NCBI RefSeq assembly: GCF_013410115.1
Contig: NZ_JACCCV010000002.1
Coordinates: 372,001 to 436,000 of the forward strand
Direction: 5' to 3'
Source: Tunturiibacter gelidiferens
GTDB taxonomy: Bacteria > Acidobacteriota > Terriglobia > Terriglobales > Acidobacteriaceae
Length of the DNA: 64,000 nucleotides
Shown: in pieces, positions 25,804-34,534 of the stretch
How positions within the stretch are numbered: the stretch's first letter is position 1
How the letters are laid out: every line of letters begins with the position of its first letter
Position numbers and translations under genes: made by a program
Notes under the pieces: model-generated
What the model saw: the letters and a program-made list of their open reading frames with translations, nothing else
The model's database searches: none
Told to the model about the DNA's origin: nothing

Positions 25804-26424
25804 TTAGATCTGCCGCAGTCTTCTGCGTGCCAATTCCATCAACGAGAGCATTCCTGATCCGACTAATAGAATGCTGGTTGGTTCAGGAGTTATGGCTGTT
25901 GTGGTGTCGACGGCTTCGTAGATGTACTCGTCGATACCGTCTGTCCATGCGAAGTCGCCGGAACTGTTGAGTGCAAGCTTGTCTGTTGAACCAAAGGGTT
26001 GTATGAGGCTTAGATCGCCGGTGGGGCCCGTATAGATTCCGCTTGCGTCTCCGTTTGGGTTTAATCGGGAACCAAATCCGATGCGTCCGTTATTGCATAC
26101 CGGCGTGGCGGCGCCAGCGAAGGCAAAACCTGACGGCACGGCGCAACTCGTTCCGTCATCATAGGTGAATACAGGAGCGGTTGTGGACGTGCCTACCTTC
26201 GCGCCGTCGATGTAGTCGGTGTAACAGGGGAATCCTGGTAGCCCGCAACCACTGTTGTAAGTGACGACTTCGCCTGAAGTGGTGATTCCGTAGATGTTGG
26301 TTGAGTTTGCGTCGCCGAGATTGTAGACGGTGTAGGTGTCGGCGTGGGCGGACGCTGGAATGGTGAACAGGACAACCGCGATGGCCAGCATCGCAGCGCT
26401 CAAGGAGAGACTGGAGATTTTCAT
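25804..26424 (-). CDS. PEP-CTERM sorted secreted protein
   Basis: 206 residues: an N-terminal signal peptide (LAIAVVLFTIPASAHA), a Gly/Thr/Ser-rich exported body with four cysteines, and the C-terminal tripartite sorting tag TPEPTSILLVGSGML followed by ARRRLRQI. Such proteins are cleaved by an exosortase and are typical of bacteria making exopolysaccharide. No enzymatic motif is visible in the body (DTYTVYNLGDANSTNIYGI), which resembles short acidobacterial PEP-CTERM proteins of unknown role. A ribosome-binding site GAAAGGACC lies upstream of the ATG at 26424. Confidence 0.9.
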   Translation of the reverse strand: MKISSLSLSAAMLAIAVVLFTIPASAHADTYTVYNLGDANSTNIYGITTSGEVVTYNSGCGLPGFPCYTDYIDGAKVGTSTTAPVFTYDDGTSCAVPSGFAFAGAATPVCNNGRIGFGSRLNPNGDASGIYTGPTGDLSLIQPFGSTDKLALNSSGDFAWTDGIDEYIYEAVDTTTAITPEPTSILLVGSGMLSLMELARRRLRQI

Positions 26425-26642
26425 GGGTAGGTCCTTTCGAAGGGACTCATCGCAGCTTCGTACTAGGCCCAGTTGCCGGCATTATGCGCCAAGTCGCAGC
26501 CGTGGTCAAGTTACGAGGTGTCCGTTTTGTGTCAGTGAAAAGGTCTGCTTGGTAGGGGAAACGTGATGGGGACCGTAAAGGCAGACTTTCGAAGAGAAGG
26601 CACATCCTAACGAGGACGGCTGAATTGCCGGAGGAGATCACC

Positions 26643-27701
26643 TTGAATAGCGTCGGGCAGAGTGCAGAGGGCAGGGCTGAGGAGATGGTTGGGCGGCAGG
26701 GATCGCTGATGTCGCGGAGAGAGTTGCTGGCTTCGGGAGGAGCAATTGTGGGCGGGATGGCGATGGGCGGACAGGCGCTGGGGCAGCAGCCGGCCGATGC
26801 GTTGGCGGAGAAGCAGACGTGGCCGGGACGGACGTTTGGGGATGGATTGCTGAAGGGCAAGGTAGCGGTGATTACGGGGGCTGCGCGTGGGATTGGGCGG
26901 TCGATTGCCGTGGATATGGCGGCGAACGGCGCGGATGTTGTGGGGCTGGATATCTGCGCGAAGATTACGCCGGAGCAGGCCTACGCGGTCGCGACGAGGG
27001 AGGATCTGGCGGAGACGGGCAGGCTGGTGAAGCAGCATGGGCGGCAGTTTATGGAGGTGGTGGGGGATGTGCGGGAGATTGCGTTTCTGCGGGCGACGGC
27101 GGATCAGGTGCAGCAGAGGTTTGGGCACATCGACATTGTGGTGGCGAATGCGGCGACGCAGCGCTTCAAGCCTTTGATCGAGATGGAGGACTGGGAGTGG
27201 AACGATGTGATCAACAATAATTTGAATGGGACGGCAAATACGATTCGGGCGTTTGCGCCGATGCTGGTGAAGAATGGCGGGGGGCGGATTATTGTGCTGT
27301 CGTCGATGCAGGGGAAACATGGGTCGAAGAATATGGCTTCGTACTCGGCTTCGAAGTGGGGGATTATCGGGCTGATGAAGTCGGCGGCGCTGGAACTGGG
27401 GAAGGACAAGATTACGGTGAATGCGCTGATTCCGGGGCTGGTGGATACTCCGCTGACGCATAACGAGGCGCGGTGGAGTGCGCTGATAGGGGAGGTGACG
27501 GCGAATGAGAATCCGCCGAAGAATCCCACGGAGAAGGAGGCTTATGAAACGCGGGCTCCGCATGTGCCGCTGAAGGTGGGGTGGTTAAAGCCGGAGGACC
27601 TGGCGCCTGCGGCGGTGTTTCTGGCTTCAGACCTGGCGGCCATGGTGACGGGCGCTACTTATGATGTGACGGGTGGGGATAACGCCAATAATCAGAGCTG
27701 A
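26643..27701 (+). CDS. Tat-targeted SDR oxidoreductase, mycofactocin-coupled-like
   Basis: About 352 residues from a TTG at 26643, chosen because GGAGGAG (26630-26636) lies 6 nt upstream; a TTG at 26625 or the ATG before SRREL are alternatives. A Tat-like signal (SRRELLASGGAIVGG) precedes a classical short-chain dehydrogenase: TGAARGIGRS for NAD(P), NAAT, and the catalytic YSASK. The insert GLDICAKITPEQAYAVATRE and DLAETGRLVKQHGRQ match the segment of mycofactocin-coupled SDRs of the carveol dehydrogenase group, which hold NAD tightly and need an external acceptor. A periplasmic location for such an enzyme is unusual. The substrate is unknown; no mycofactocin genes are in the window. Confidence 0.8.
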   Translation: MNSVGQSAEGRAEEMVGRQGSLMSRRELLASGGAIVGGMAMGGQALGQQPADALAEKQTWPGRTFGDGLLKGKVAVITGAARGIGRSIAVDMAANGADVVGLDICAKITPEQAYAVATREDLAETGRLVKQHGRQFMEVVGDVREIAFLRATADQVQQRFGHIDIVVANAATQRFKPLIEMEDWEWNDVINNNLNGTANTIRAFAPMLVKNGGGRIIVLSSMQGKHGSKNMASYSASKWGIIGLMKSAALELGKDKITVNALIPGLVDTPLTHNEARWSALIGEVTANENPPKNPTEKEAYETRAPHVPLKVGWLKPEDLAPAAVFLASDLAAMVTGATYDVTGGDNANNQS

Positions 27702-27711
27702 GGCCGGGTTT

Positions 27712-27736
27712 GTTCTGCCGGACGGGCCTCCTGCGC
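27712..27736 (+). repeat. Dispersed repeat, partial copy
   Basis: The sequence around GTTCTGCCGGACGGGCCTCC matches one end of longer copies at 28489, 39346 and 39443. It sits directly after the SDR gene. The rest of the element is missing or diverged here. Confidence 0.7.
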
Positions 27737-27814
27737 TTAGTCACCCAGAAACGGTTCACTGATCGCCTCGCCAATTCTAGATGTTCCGCGCCAGGGATAT
27801 TGGCGGGGATGGAA

Positions 27815-28375
27815 TTAAATTGTTCGAATCGGCGCTGGTGGTACGACGGTCTTAACCAGGCCGGTCGCTACGTCATAGACAAGGCCGGAGAGGAGCCATT
27901 TGGCGGGCAGTGCGGGAACTGCACGTAGCAGAGCGACGTCGGCGGCGACCGCGGCGTATGGGTCGGTGACGGCTTTTGCTTTGAGTTCACTCTCGGGTAT
28001 TTGAAAATAATGCGCCAGCTTATCGGGGTCGCCTGCGAGGCGAGTGATGCCGCAGTCGGTGTGGTGAAGCACGATGAGGTGAAACTCTCCGCCGCCGGCA
28101 GGAGCTCCTCCCAAGACCTGACCGATCCGTCCAAGTAGACCCAGTTCCTCGAGCAAGACTGGGGTGATTCGGCCACCAATGTTACGGATCACGAGGGCTT
28201 CACCCAGTTTGATTCCCAGGATATGAACCGGGTCGACGCGCATATCGGCGCAACCGATGATCGTAGCTTTTAAGGTTCCAGTGGCGGCAAGAAGTGAGGG
28301 CATCAGTGTGCCGGAAGCAGACTGTTGAGCAGCAAAAGTTTGGTTGCGTTCTAACAGGCTGTCTAGACTACTCAT
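27815..28375 (-). CDS. Beta-carbonic anhydrase
   Basis: About 186 residues from the ATG at 28375. GGAGA 6-7 nt upstream decides this start over the in-frame ATG at 28381 and the upstream one at 28465. Zinc-site motifs are present: GCADMRVDP (Cys, then the Asp-Arg pair) and HHTDCG (His and Cys). LGEALVIRNIGGRIT between them is typical. It interconverts CO2 and bicarbonate in the cytoplasm. The protein ends in a Pro/Val-rich tail (KTVVPPAPIRTI). It is flanked on both sides by copies of the dispersed repeat and faces the SDR gene convergently. Confidence 0.92.
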   Translation of the reverse strand: MSSLDSLLERNQTFAAQQSASGTLMPSLLAATGTLKATIIGCADMRVDPVHILGIKLGEALVIRNIGGRITPVLLEELGLLGRIGQVLGGAPAGGGEFHLIVLHHTDCGITRLAGDPDKLAHYFQIPESELKAKAVTDPYAAVAADVALLRAVPALPAKWLLSGLVYDVATGLVKTVVPPAPIRTI

Positions 28376-28488
28376 GTTCATTCTCCATGAGAGCGGTTGA
28401 GCGATCGTTGATTCCGAATGGTCAGAGTTGAAACTTAGAGTCGCTGTCGAGCGCGGGGGATTCATGCTCTTTGCATAAGCGAAAGAGA

Positions 28489-28586
28489 GTCCTGCCGGAC
28501 GGGCCCGCTACGCGCGGAGCGGTCACTTCGTGACTTGTGTACCGGTCTTTGGGGGGCCAGGTGCGGTGGTCCTCCCGTTGGTCGGG
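28489..28586 (+). repeat. Dispersed repeat, full copy (~98 bp)
   Basis: It runs from GTCCTGCCGGACGGGCC through GTCACTTCGTGAC (a perfect small palindrome) and ACCGGTCTT to GGTCCTCCCGTTGGTCGG. The same order of blocks occurs in reverse orientation at 39443-39539. It lies between the carbonic anhydrase start and the M48 protease end. Confidence 0.8.
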
Positions 28587-28593
28587 TGATGGC

Positions 28594-29850
28594 CTAGTTG
28601 CGGCGGCCCAGGGTTGGGCGGTCGTCGGTGCTGCTGGCTGGATTGTTGGGGTTGTTGGGGTCGTTGTTGCCGTTGCCGCTGGCAGTGCGGCGGAGCGTGG
28701 GCTTGTTGCCGCCTTTGCCGTCGTTGATCTTGCGCTTGTTCTCGAGACGGGCTAGACGGGCTTTCACGTCATCGAACTCGGAGGTGGTGACCATGTAGTC
28801 GGGACGCGCGGGGAGGATGGTGGCGATCTCTTCTTCAGAGTGGCCGATGCGATCGGGGGTCTGGGGGTGGTCGGCGAAGACCTTGGCGAGCGTGCCGGGT
28901 TTGTGCTTCTCGAGGGCGTCGAGTTTCTCGAAGAACTGGACGAAGGCCTGGGGATCGTAGCCGGACTTGTACATGTACTGGACGCCGAGCCAGTCGGCTT
29001 CGGCCTCGTCCATGCGGGAGAACTGGAGGAAGCTGAGGGGGATGGCGAGCTGGACGGCCTCGTAGATGCCGTAGCCGGTCCAACTGCCCTGGGTGAAGAT
29101 GATGAGCGGGATGGAACCGATCTGCGCGTAGTTCATCTTGGTCATCTGACGAGCGGCGTGATGGGCGCAGACGTGGGCGGTCTCGTGGGCCATGACGCCG
29201 GCGAGCTCAGCCTCTTCATCGGCGGCGAGGATGAGGCCGGAGTTGACGTAGAAGAAGCCGCCGGGAAGGGCCATGGCGTTGATCTCGTCGGAGTCGATGA
29301 CCTTGATGGTGAAGGGGACTTTGCAGTCGGAGTTTTTGACGATGTTCTGGCCGACGCGGTTGACGTACTCGACGATGACGGGGTCGTTGACCATGTGAGC
29401 GGATTTTTCGATCTCCATGGAGTACTGCTTGCCGGTGCGGATCTCCCAGTCGGTGGAGTACCAGTTGGCGAGGCCGCGGCCGCCGATGTTGCGGGTGCCT
29501 ACAGCGTTGACGTCGTCTTCGCTGCCGGGCTTGATGTTGGTCTTCATGTCCTCGCCGGGGGATGGAAGGCGGTCGGTCTTGTTTGCGGCTTTGACGGCGG
29601 CTGCAGCGTCCTTGCTCTCTTTCGGCGTGGCGGTGGGGTGGCCGGGGATGGGCTTTTCGACGGGGACGTCGGAGGGGATGGTGGCGGTGACGGGAGGGGT
29701 GGATGTGGTGTCGGGTGTGGTCTGGGGTGCAGTCTGGGGCGATGGAGTGGAGGGAGCCTGGCTGGCGGGGGTGGTCGTCTGAGTCTGAGCGTACGCCGCA
29801 ACGGAGAGGGTGAGGAAGGCGGTTAGGCCAATTTGCGTGACGGAACGCAT
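28594..29850 (-). CDS. M48 family metalloprotease, secreted
   Basis: 418 residues: signal peptide (ending AYAQ), a long Thr/Pro/Ala-rich linker (residues ~20-75), then a peptidase domain with the zinc motif HETAHVCAHH (~residue 225) and a downstream glutamate in FSRMDEAEADWLGVQYM that gives the third ligand. This is the BepA/YfgC-like arrangement, which degrades or helps assemble outer-membrane proteins in the periplasm. The C-terminal 50 residues are a basic Asn/Pro/Gly-rich disordered tail (GNGNNDPNNPNNP). It is monocistronic as far as can be seen. The opposite strand is open only because of base composition. Confidence 0.9.
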   Translation of the reverse strand: MRSVTQIGLTAFLTLSVAAYAQTQTTTPASQAPSTPSPQTAPQTTPDTTSTPPVTATIPSDVPVEKPIPGHPTATPKESKDAAAAVKAANKTDRLPSPGEDMKTNIKPGSEDDVNAVGTRNIGGRGLANWYSTDWEIRTGKQYSMEIEKSAHMVNDPVIVEYVNRVGQNIVKNSDCKVPFTIKVIDSDEINAMALPGGFFYVNSGLILAADEEAELAGVMAHETAHVCAHHAARQMTKMNYAQIGSIPLIIFTQGSWTGYGIYEAVQLAIPLSFLQFSRMDEAEADWLGVQYMYKSGYDPQAFVQFFEKLDALEKHKPGTLAKVFADHPQTPDRIGHSEEEIATILPARPDYMVTTSEFDDVKARLARLENKRKINDGKGGNKPTLRRTASGNGNNDPNNPNNPASSTDDRPTLGRRN

Positions 29851-29945
29851 GTGGGGTCTCCTGGTGGGCCGCTTCCCTGCTGACCGGACGCAGCTCGACG
29901 AGTCTTAGACCATAGTATGCGCCTTTTGGTGAGCGGAGGCGAGGG

Positions 29946-30608
29946 TCAAAGGTAGATCAGACAGCCTCGGGCTTCCAGGTCGTCCAGCCACGCGGGCGCG
30001 TCGAGGGTTGTGACCCAGCGGAGGTCGAGTTTTTCCAGTCGAGGGAGCCGGGCTATGGACTCGGGGAGGCTTTTGAGCGGATTGCCTCGAAGATCCAGCT
30101 GGCGTAGTTCGCGAAGCTGGCCGATCGAGGACGGCAGCGTGGTGAGGCGGTTGTTCCGGAGATGGAGTTCGCGGAGACGGGAGAGATGGCCGATGGAGTC
30201 GGGGAGTTCGGACAGGGCGTTGTCGGTCGCTCTTAGCTCGATGAGGCCGGAGAGATGGGAGACGCAGTCTGGGAGGTGGGCGAGGGGATTTGCGCTGAGA
30301 TTGAGATAGCGGAGTCTGGTTAGTGTTGCGAGCGAGGCGGGCAAGGAGGTCAGGCGGTTGTCGTGAAGATAGAGGAAGCCGGTGAGGCCGTCGATGTCTC
30401 CCAGTGTGTCGGGCAGGCTGGTCAGGTGATTGTGACCGAGGTCGAGGGTGCGGAGGTGCTTCAGGTTGCCGATTTTGTCGGAGACTTCGGCAAGATCGTT
30501 GTCGGCGAGGATGAGGGTTTCCAAGTTGATTTGTTCCCAGACGTGCTCGGGCACGGAGCCGAGGTGTTTTTTCCAGAGATTAAGACTTGGCGCGGAAGAG
30601 TTTGGCAC
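29946..30608 (-). CDS. Leucine-rich repeat protein
   Basis: 220 residues, almost entirely leucine-rich repeats of ~23 residues: LETLILADNDLAEVSDKIGN, LRTLDLGHNHLTSLPDTLGD, LRYLNLSANPLAHLPDCVSH, LRELHLRNNRLTTLPSSIGQ and LRQLDLRGNPLKSLPESIAR, eight or nine in all. There is no signal peptide or membrane helix, so it should be cytosolic, with a protein-binding role. The family is often compared to the Ras-suppressor/leucine-rich type and also occurs fused to Roc/COR or kinase domains, but nothing is fused here. The final WLDDLEARGCLIYL makes a capping helix/strand. Confidence 0.88.
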   Translation of the reverse strand: MPNSSAPSLNLWKKHLGSVPEHVWEQINLETLILADNDLAEVSDKIGNLKHLRTLDLGHNHLTSLPDTLGDIDGLTGFLYLHDNRLTSLPASLATLTRLRYLNLSANPLAHLPDCVSHLSGLIELRATDNALSELPDSIGHLSRLRELHLRNNRLTTLPSSIGQLRELRQLDLRGNPLKSLPESIARLPRLEKLDLRWVTTLDAPAWLDDLEARGCLIYL

Positions 30609-30701
30609 GAGGGAATGATAGCTCGCGCTTCGTCATGCCGCGACGACTGATTCTTCTAGAAGCTGGGTGGATTTCAGAGACCGAAAATGGTCGGTGCAAC
30701 A

Positions 30702-30737
30702 GCAGATTCCTCCGCTACGCTGCGGAATGACAACAAG
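30702..30737 (+). repeat. REP-like palindromic repeat, copy 1
   Basis: GCAGATTCCTCCGCTACGC followed by TGCGGAATGACAACAAG; the arms are imperfectly inverted. It is nearly the same as 31406-31440. Two further short direct repeats (ACAACAAGAGGACAG, AACGACAGAAGCAA) follow at 30731-30810. Confidence 0.75.
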
Positions 30738-30924
30738 AGGACAGACAACGACAGAAGCAAAGGCGAAGTATGGGACAACAAGAGGACAGGCAACGACAGA
30801 AGCAAGCTGAAGTATGGGGTTCTTCGCTTCGGTGCGGGCTGACACTGGAAGATAAACGACAGAGCGTAAGCAGACGCGCGGGAAGACGTTTTGATCTCTG
30901 AGCGGGTTCGAGAGCCCGGCGCGG

Positions 30925-31515
30925 TTACCAGGTGTTGTAGGAGGTGCCGTCGGAGGCGGTCTGCTGGGCTCCGCTGTGGACGTCGTCGATGCCGGTTTCG
31001 GTCTGGTCGAGACTGATGTTGGTGTCCTCCTGGACGGGGAGCCAGGTGTCGGAGCGGTGGGTGAAGGGGTCGACGGGCATGGACTTGAGGTAGCCGGCCT
31101 GGACGAGGTCGTCGAGGGATTGGGGGGCCTTGGCTTTGTCGACGGTGTAGGAGTCGATGGCCTGGCGCATGGTGTGGAGGTCCTCTTTGAGGACGGCTTC
31201 TTTGGCGTTGCGAATGTTGCTGGTGTAGGCGGGGATGGCGATGGCGGCGAGCAGGCCGATGACGACCATGACGATCATGAGTTCGAGGAGGGTGAAGCCT
31301 TGCTCGGAGGAGATGCGGGTGGTGTCGGCTGGTCTGGCTTTGTCGATCCCACCCTTCGCGGTGAGACTGCGAAGGATGGGGCACCCGGGCTTCTGTGGAA
31401 GAGAAGCAGATTCCTCCGCTGCGCTACGGAATGACAACAAAAAAACACCGGGCCATGTCCGGGTGGAGAGCGGCCCGGATGAGCGGGCGGAGCGGATTGG
31501 GGGAGTGGTTACCAT
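30925..31515 (-). CDS. gspG: Type II secretion pseudopilin, GspG-like (distal paralogue)
   Basis: 196 residues. The prepilin site is SEQG|FTLLELMIVMVVIGLL, with glycine at about residue 73 and glutamate at +5; the C-terminal half (PVDPFTHRSDTWLP, DGTSYNTW) is GspG-like, suggesting the main pseudopilin of a type II secretion pilus. The leader before the cleavage site is about 73 residues, far longer than the usual 6-30, and includes REP-like repeat text (LLSFRSAAEESAS) at 31406-31440. Its ATG (31515) overlaps the upstream gspG stop by 7 nt, so this start is probably real unless a TTG within the leader is used. Confidence 0.85.
   Translation of the reverse strand: MVTTPPIRSARSSGPLSTRTWPGVFLLSFRSAAEESASLPQKPGCPILRSLTAKGGIDKARPADTTRISSEQGFTLLELMIVMVVIGLLAAIAIPAYTSNIRNAKEAVLKEDLHTMRQAIDSYTVDKAKAPQSLDDLVQAGYLKSMPVDPFTHRSDTWLPVQEDTNISLDQTETGIDDVHSGAQQTASDGTSYNTW
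31406..31440 (+). repeat. REP-like palindromic repeat, copy 2 (inside the pseudopilin leader)
   Basis: GCAGATTCCTCCGCTGCGC followed by TACGGAATGACAACAA, nearly identical to 30702-30737. On the minus strand it is read in frame within the gspG leader. A related GATGGGGCACCCGGGC lies just before it (31376-31391). Confidence 0.75.
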
Positions 31516-32096
31516 GTGGAGTACTTCGTTCCGTCGAGTGCGGTTCCGGTGCTCTTGCTGTGGACGTCAAAGACGTTCTGGCCGCCGAAGGAGTCGGAGT
31601 CCGTGTCGTCCTGGTTGGAGCGCAGACCCCAATCGGTGGAGTTGGTCATGGGGTCGGTGGGGATCTTCCGTAGAAATTTTACCTTTTTCCCCTGGGCGGC
31701 GGTGACCTCGACCCCGTCGACGAGGGTTTGCAGGTCGGGTGGGTAGCCGAGAGAGTCTGCTTTGATCTGGAAGGCACCTTTGTCGGCTGCGTCTTTGTAT
31801 TTGTCGATGGCGTCGCGCATCTCCCAGAGGTCGCGGCGGAGTTCGCGCTCTTTCGTGCGTTTGACCTGGAAGCGGGCGATGGGGATGGCCGCGGAGGCGA
31901 GGAGGGCCACGATGGCTACGCAGATGATGAGTTCGACGAGGGTGAGGCCGGATTGGGAGGTAAGTGGCTGCCGGCCGGATGCCCTGGGATTACGCGATTG
32001 GGCATCGGCCCAGGGCTTACCCCACGTTCGAAGGTCCGAACCCTTCGGCAAGCTCAGGGCAGGCCGTGAGGAGCCCGGGTTGGTACAGAGTGTCAC
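31509..32096 (-). CDS. gspG: Type II secretion pseudopilin, GspG-like (proximal paralogue)
   Basis: 195 residues from a GTG at 32096 that overlaps the gspD stop (GTGA). The cleavage motif SQSG|LTLVELIICVAIVALLAS has glycine near residue 50. It and the next gene share the C-terminal pattern (DPMTNSTDWG, LDGTKYSTW), so they look like a duplicated pair. The 50-residue leader contains PALSLPKGS, the translation of the dispersed repeat CTTCGGCAAGCTCAGGGCAG (32043-32062). The pair with a secretin suggests a secretion or pilus system. No gspE/F genes are in the window. Confidence 0.85.
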   Translation of the reverse strand: MTLCTNPGSSRPALSLPKGSDLRTWGKPWADAQSRNPRASGRQPLTSQSGLTLVELIICVAIVALLASAAIPIARFQVKRTKERELRRDLWEMRDAIDKYKDAADKGAFQIKADSLGYPPDLQTLVDGVEVTAAQGKKVKFLRKIPTDPMTNSTDWGLRSNQDDTDSDSFGGQNVFDVHSKSTGTALDGTKYSTW

Positions 32097-34534
32097 TTGA
32101 CATGCACCGTGGCCTGCGAACCGACGGCCGGAAGATTGGCCTGCGCGCTGTTGAGAGCACCGACTTTGACGAGTGTAAGGGTCGAGTCTCCAGGGGCGAT
32201 GGCCTTGAAGGTGAGGGTGCAGAGGCTGCCTGTTCCACTGACTCCTGCTGTGTTCGGAGGACGAATGGAGGAGATGGCGACGAGGCCCTTGTCTTCGCGA
32301 TGGACGAGGGAGACAGCTTGACCGTCCTTGCCGAGGAAGTCTCCGGCATCTACGTTGACGAGTTGGAGGAGCGCTGGATTGAACTGGAGCTGGAGGGGCA
32401 CAGAGGAGACATCGTGTCCGTTGCCCAGCATGACGGCGACCTGGAAGGTGCTGCCGACGGGCTGGCTGGACTCCGGCGGTACGACGGTGAAGCTGATGGG
32501 CGGGCCGCCTACGGTTGAGGTTGCTGGTGTCTGGGCTGCAGGAGCTGGCGCTGGTGTTGATTCGGCAGGAGTGGTCTGTGCTCCCGGGACATAGTTGGCA
32601 GGGGGAGGCGTTGGCGCGGCCTGCTGGCTTAGCTGCTGAACCATGGCGCTGGCGGCGTTGGCAGCGCTGGTAGGTGTGGGGGAGTTGTGCGGTTTGATGG
32701 AGTTGACCGGCTCTGAGTCGCTGTCGTTCATGGACGCATCGCGACGCAGCTCGATCGACTGACCGGTGCCAGTGTCGATGGCACGGACGTTTGCGCGGGT
32801 GAGGATGGACTCGCGGACGATGTGGGGAATGATGATGAAGACGATCTCGGTCTTGTCATTGATCTTGTCGCGCGAGGTGAAGAAGTACTTGAGGAACGGC
32901 AGTTCGCCGACGCCTGGGGTGCCGTTGATGTTGAGGGCGTCGTTCTTGGTGATGATGCCGGCGAGGAGACTGGGCTCGCCGTCCTTGAGAGTGATGACCT
33001 GCTCGGAGGTACGCTGACCGATGACGGGCTCGTTGACCCCACTGATGTTGACGGTAGTGATCTGTGAGAGCACCTCAATCTTCATCTTGAGGGTGACTTC
33101 GCGGTCGTAGTGGACGGTGGGGGTCATGTCGATGTTGACGCCGATATCGAGGTAGGTGAATTGGGTCTGGACGCCGATACTGGCTACGCCGGTGGAGACG
33201 CCTGCGTTGTAGGATCCGGTTGCTACGGGGATCTTCTCGCCGATCTTCATGGTTGCGCGCTGGCCATCGGTAGCACGGAGGCTGGGGTTCTGAAGGACGC
33301 GGGTGTCCGCATCGCTGAGCAGAGCGTTGAGCGTGCCGCCGCTGATTGTTACGGCGAAGTTGTTGGCGTTGAGGTGGGCGAGAGTGTTGAGGGTGAAGTT
33401 GGAGGTGGTGGTGGTTCCGCTGGTGGTGGTGCTGGTACTGCCGCTGGTCGTGGTGGTGGGGTTGGCCTGCGGGGTGAGGGTGATCGACTGGGGGAGAGTG
33501 ATGCCTAGGTTGTGCTCGACGTTCTTATTGACTTCGAGGACTGCTACATCTACGACCACTTCGGGGCGGGCACGATCGAGGTCGTTCAGGAGTTTTTGCG
33601 CGAGGAGGAGCTGGTCGGGCGTAGCGCGCATGACGATCGCGTTCTGGCTGGGAACGAGATAGATCTTGACGCTGGGGTCGAGCAGATTGCGGATGGCGAT
33701 GACGACTTCGTTGGCGTCGTTCTGCTGGCTGGCGTTGGTGAGATAGAAGGTCTGGACGGCCTGCTCGTCGAGGTCAGTGCGCTTGGTGCGCGAGTTGGTG
33801 GCGACGAAGATGGTGTTCGGCGTGATGGCCTTGTAGAAGGTGCCGGAGATGGTGCCGACGATGCGGAGGGCGTCCGAAAGCGTGACGTTGGTGAGATCGA
33901 CGGGGATGCGCTTGGAGCTGTAGTCGGGGTCGAAGAGGACGTTGAGGCCGGCTGCCTTGCCGATGGCCTCGTAGATAACTTTTACGTCCTCGACCATGTG
34001 GAGGGTGATGGGATCGTTTGAGACGGGTTTCAGTTCGACGGGACCGGCGATGGAGCCGATGGTGCTGAGGGTCTCGTTCTGCCGCGACATCTGCTCTTTT
34101 GCCTGCGGGGTGTTGTCGCGGTCCGATTGCTGTTGCCTTTGAATGCCATCGATCTCCTGCTGCGCGGCCTGATTGCCGGAGTCGATCTGGAGGGCGCGGG
34201 TGAACTGGGCCATGGCGCCCTGGGGGTCGCCGCTCTGCCGGAGGACGCGGCCACGATCGACGTGGGCGACAGAGGCCTGATACCGCATTTTCTCGAAGTG
34301 CTCTGTGAAGCGGAGGTCTTTGGGCTTTTTGAGGACGGCTTTGTGATAGTCCTCGTAGGCGGTGTCAAAGTCCTGGCGCGCCTCGGCGTCCTGGCCGCGC
34401 TTGTCCCAGGTTGAGGCTGACTGGGCGTGTGCGGTTGCGGCGCTGAAGCTCGCAATGCCACAGAGGAGCAGAGCAGGGAGCGCGCGACGAAGAAAGTGGG
34501 ATAGTTTGCTAGTTGATTTGTACACGCGACCCAT
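32093..34534 (-). CDS. gspD: Type II secretion secretin GspD with C-terminal cohesin-like domain
   Basis: About 813 residues from the ATG at 34534 (GGAAG just upstream); the open frame begins earlier, but that part lacks family sequence. Order: signal peptide ending ATAHAQ, two TPR-like helices (~60-160), N-domains (RIPVDLTNVTLSDALRIV; NEVVIAIRNLLDP; IYLVPSQNAIVMRATPDQ), a Thr/Ser-rich loop, and the secretin channel (VLQNPSLRATDGQRATMKIG; LLAGIITKNDALNINGTPGV; FFTSRDKINDKTEIVFIIIP). After a Pro/Ala-rich linker, the last ~130 residues (ISFTVVPPESSQPVGSTFQV to the end) form a cohesin-like sandwich. It forms the outer-membrane exit pore. The cohesin tail is unusual for textbook secretins. Confidence 0.9.
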   Translation of the reverse strand: MGRVYKSTSKLSHFLRRALPALLLCGIASFSAATAHAQSASTWDKRGQDAEARQDFDTAYEDYHKAVLKKPKDLRFTEHFEKMRYQASVAHVDRGRVLRQSGDPQGAMAQFTRALQIDSGNQAAQQEIDGIQRQQQSDRDNTPQAKEQMSRQNETLSTIGSIAGPVELKPVSNDPITLHMVEDVKVIYEAIGKAAGLNVLFDPDYSSKRIPVDLTNVTLSDALRIVGTISGTFYKAITPNTIFVATNSRTKRTDLDEQAVQTFYLTNASQQNDANEVVIAIRNLLDPSVKIYLVPSQNAIVMRATPDQLLLAQKLLNDLDRARPEVVVDVAVLEVNKNVEHNLGITLPQSITLTPQANPTTTTSGSTSTTTSGTTTTSNFTLNTLAHLNANNFAVTISGGTLNALLSDADTRVLQNPSLRATDGQRATMKIGEKIPVATGSYNAGVSTGVASIGVQTQFTYLDIGVNIDMTPTVHYDREVTLKMKIEVLSQITTVNISGVNEPVIGQRTSEQVITLKDGEPSLLAGIITKNDALNINGTPGVGELPFLKYFFTSRDKINDKTEIVFIIIPHIVRESILTRANVRAIDTGTGQSIELRRDASMNDSDSEPVNSIKPHNSPTPTSAANAASAMVQQLSQQAAPTPPPANYVPGAQTTPAESTPAPAPAAQTPATSTVGGPPISFTVVPPESSQPVGSTFQVAVMLGNGHDVSSVPLQLQFNPALLQLVNVDAGDFLGKDGQAVSLVHREDKGLVAISSIRPPNTAGVSGTGSLCTLTFKAIAPGDSTLTLVKVGALNSAQANLPAVGSQATVHVK

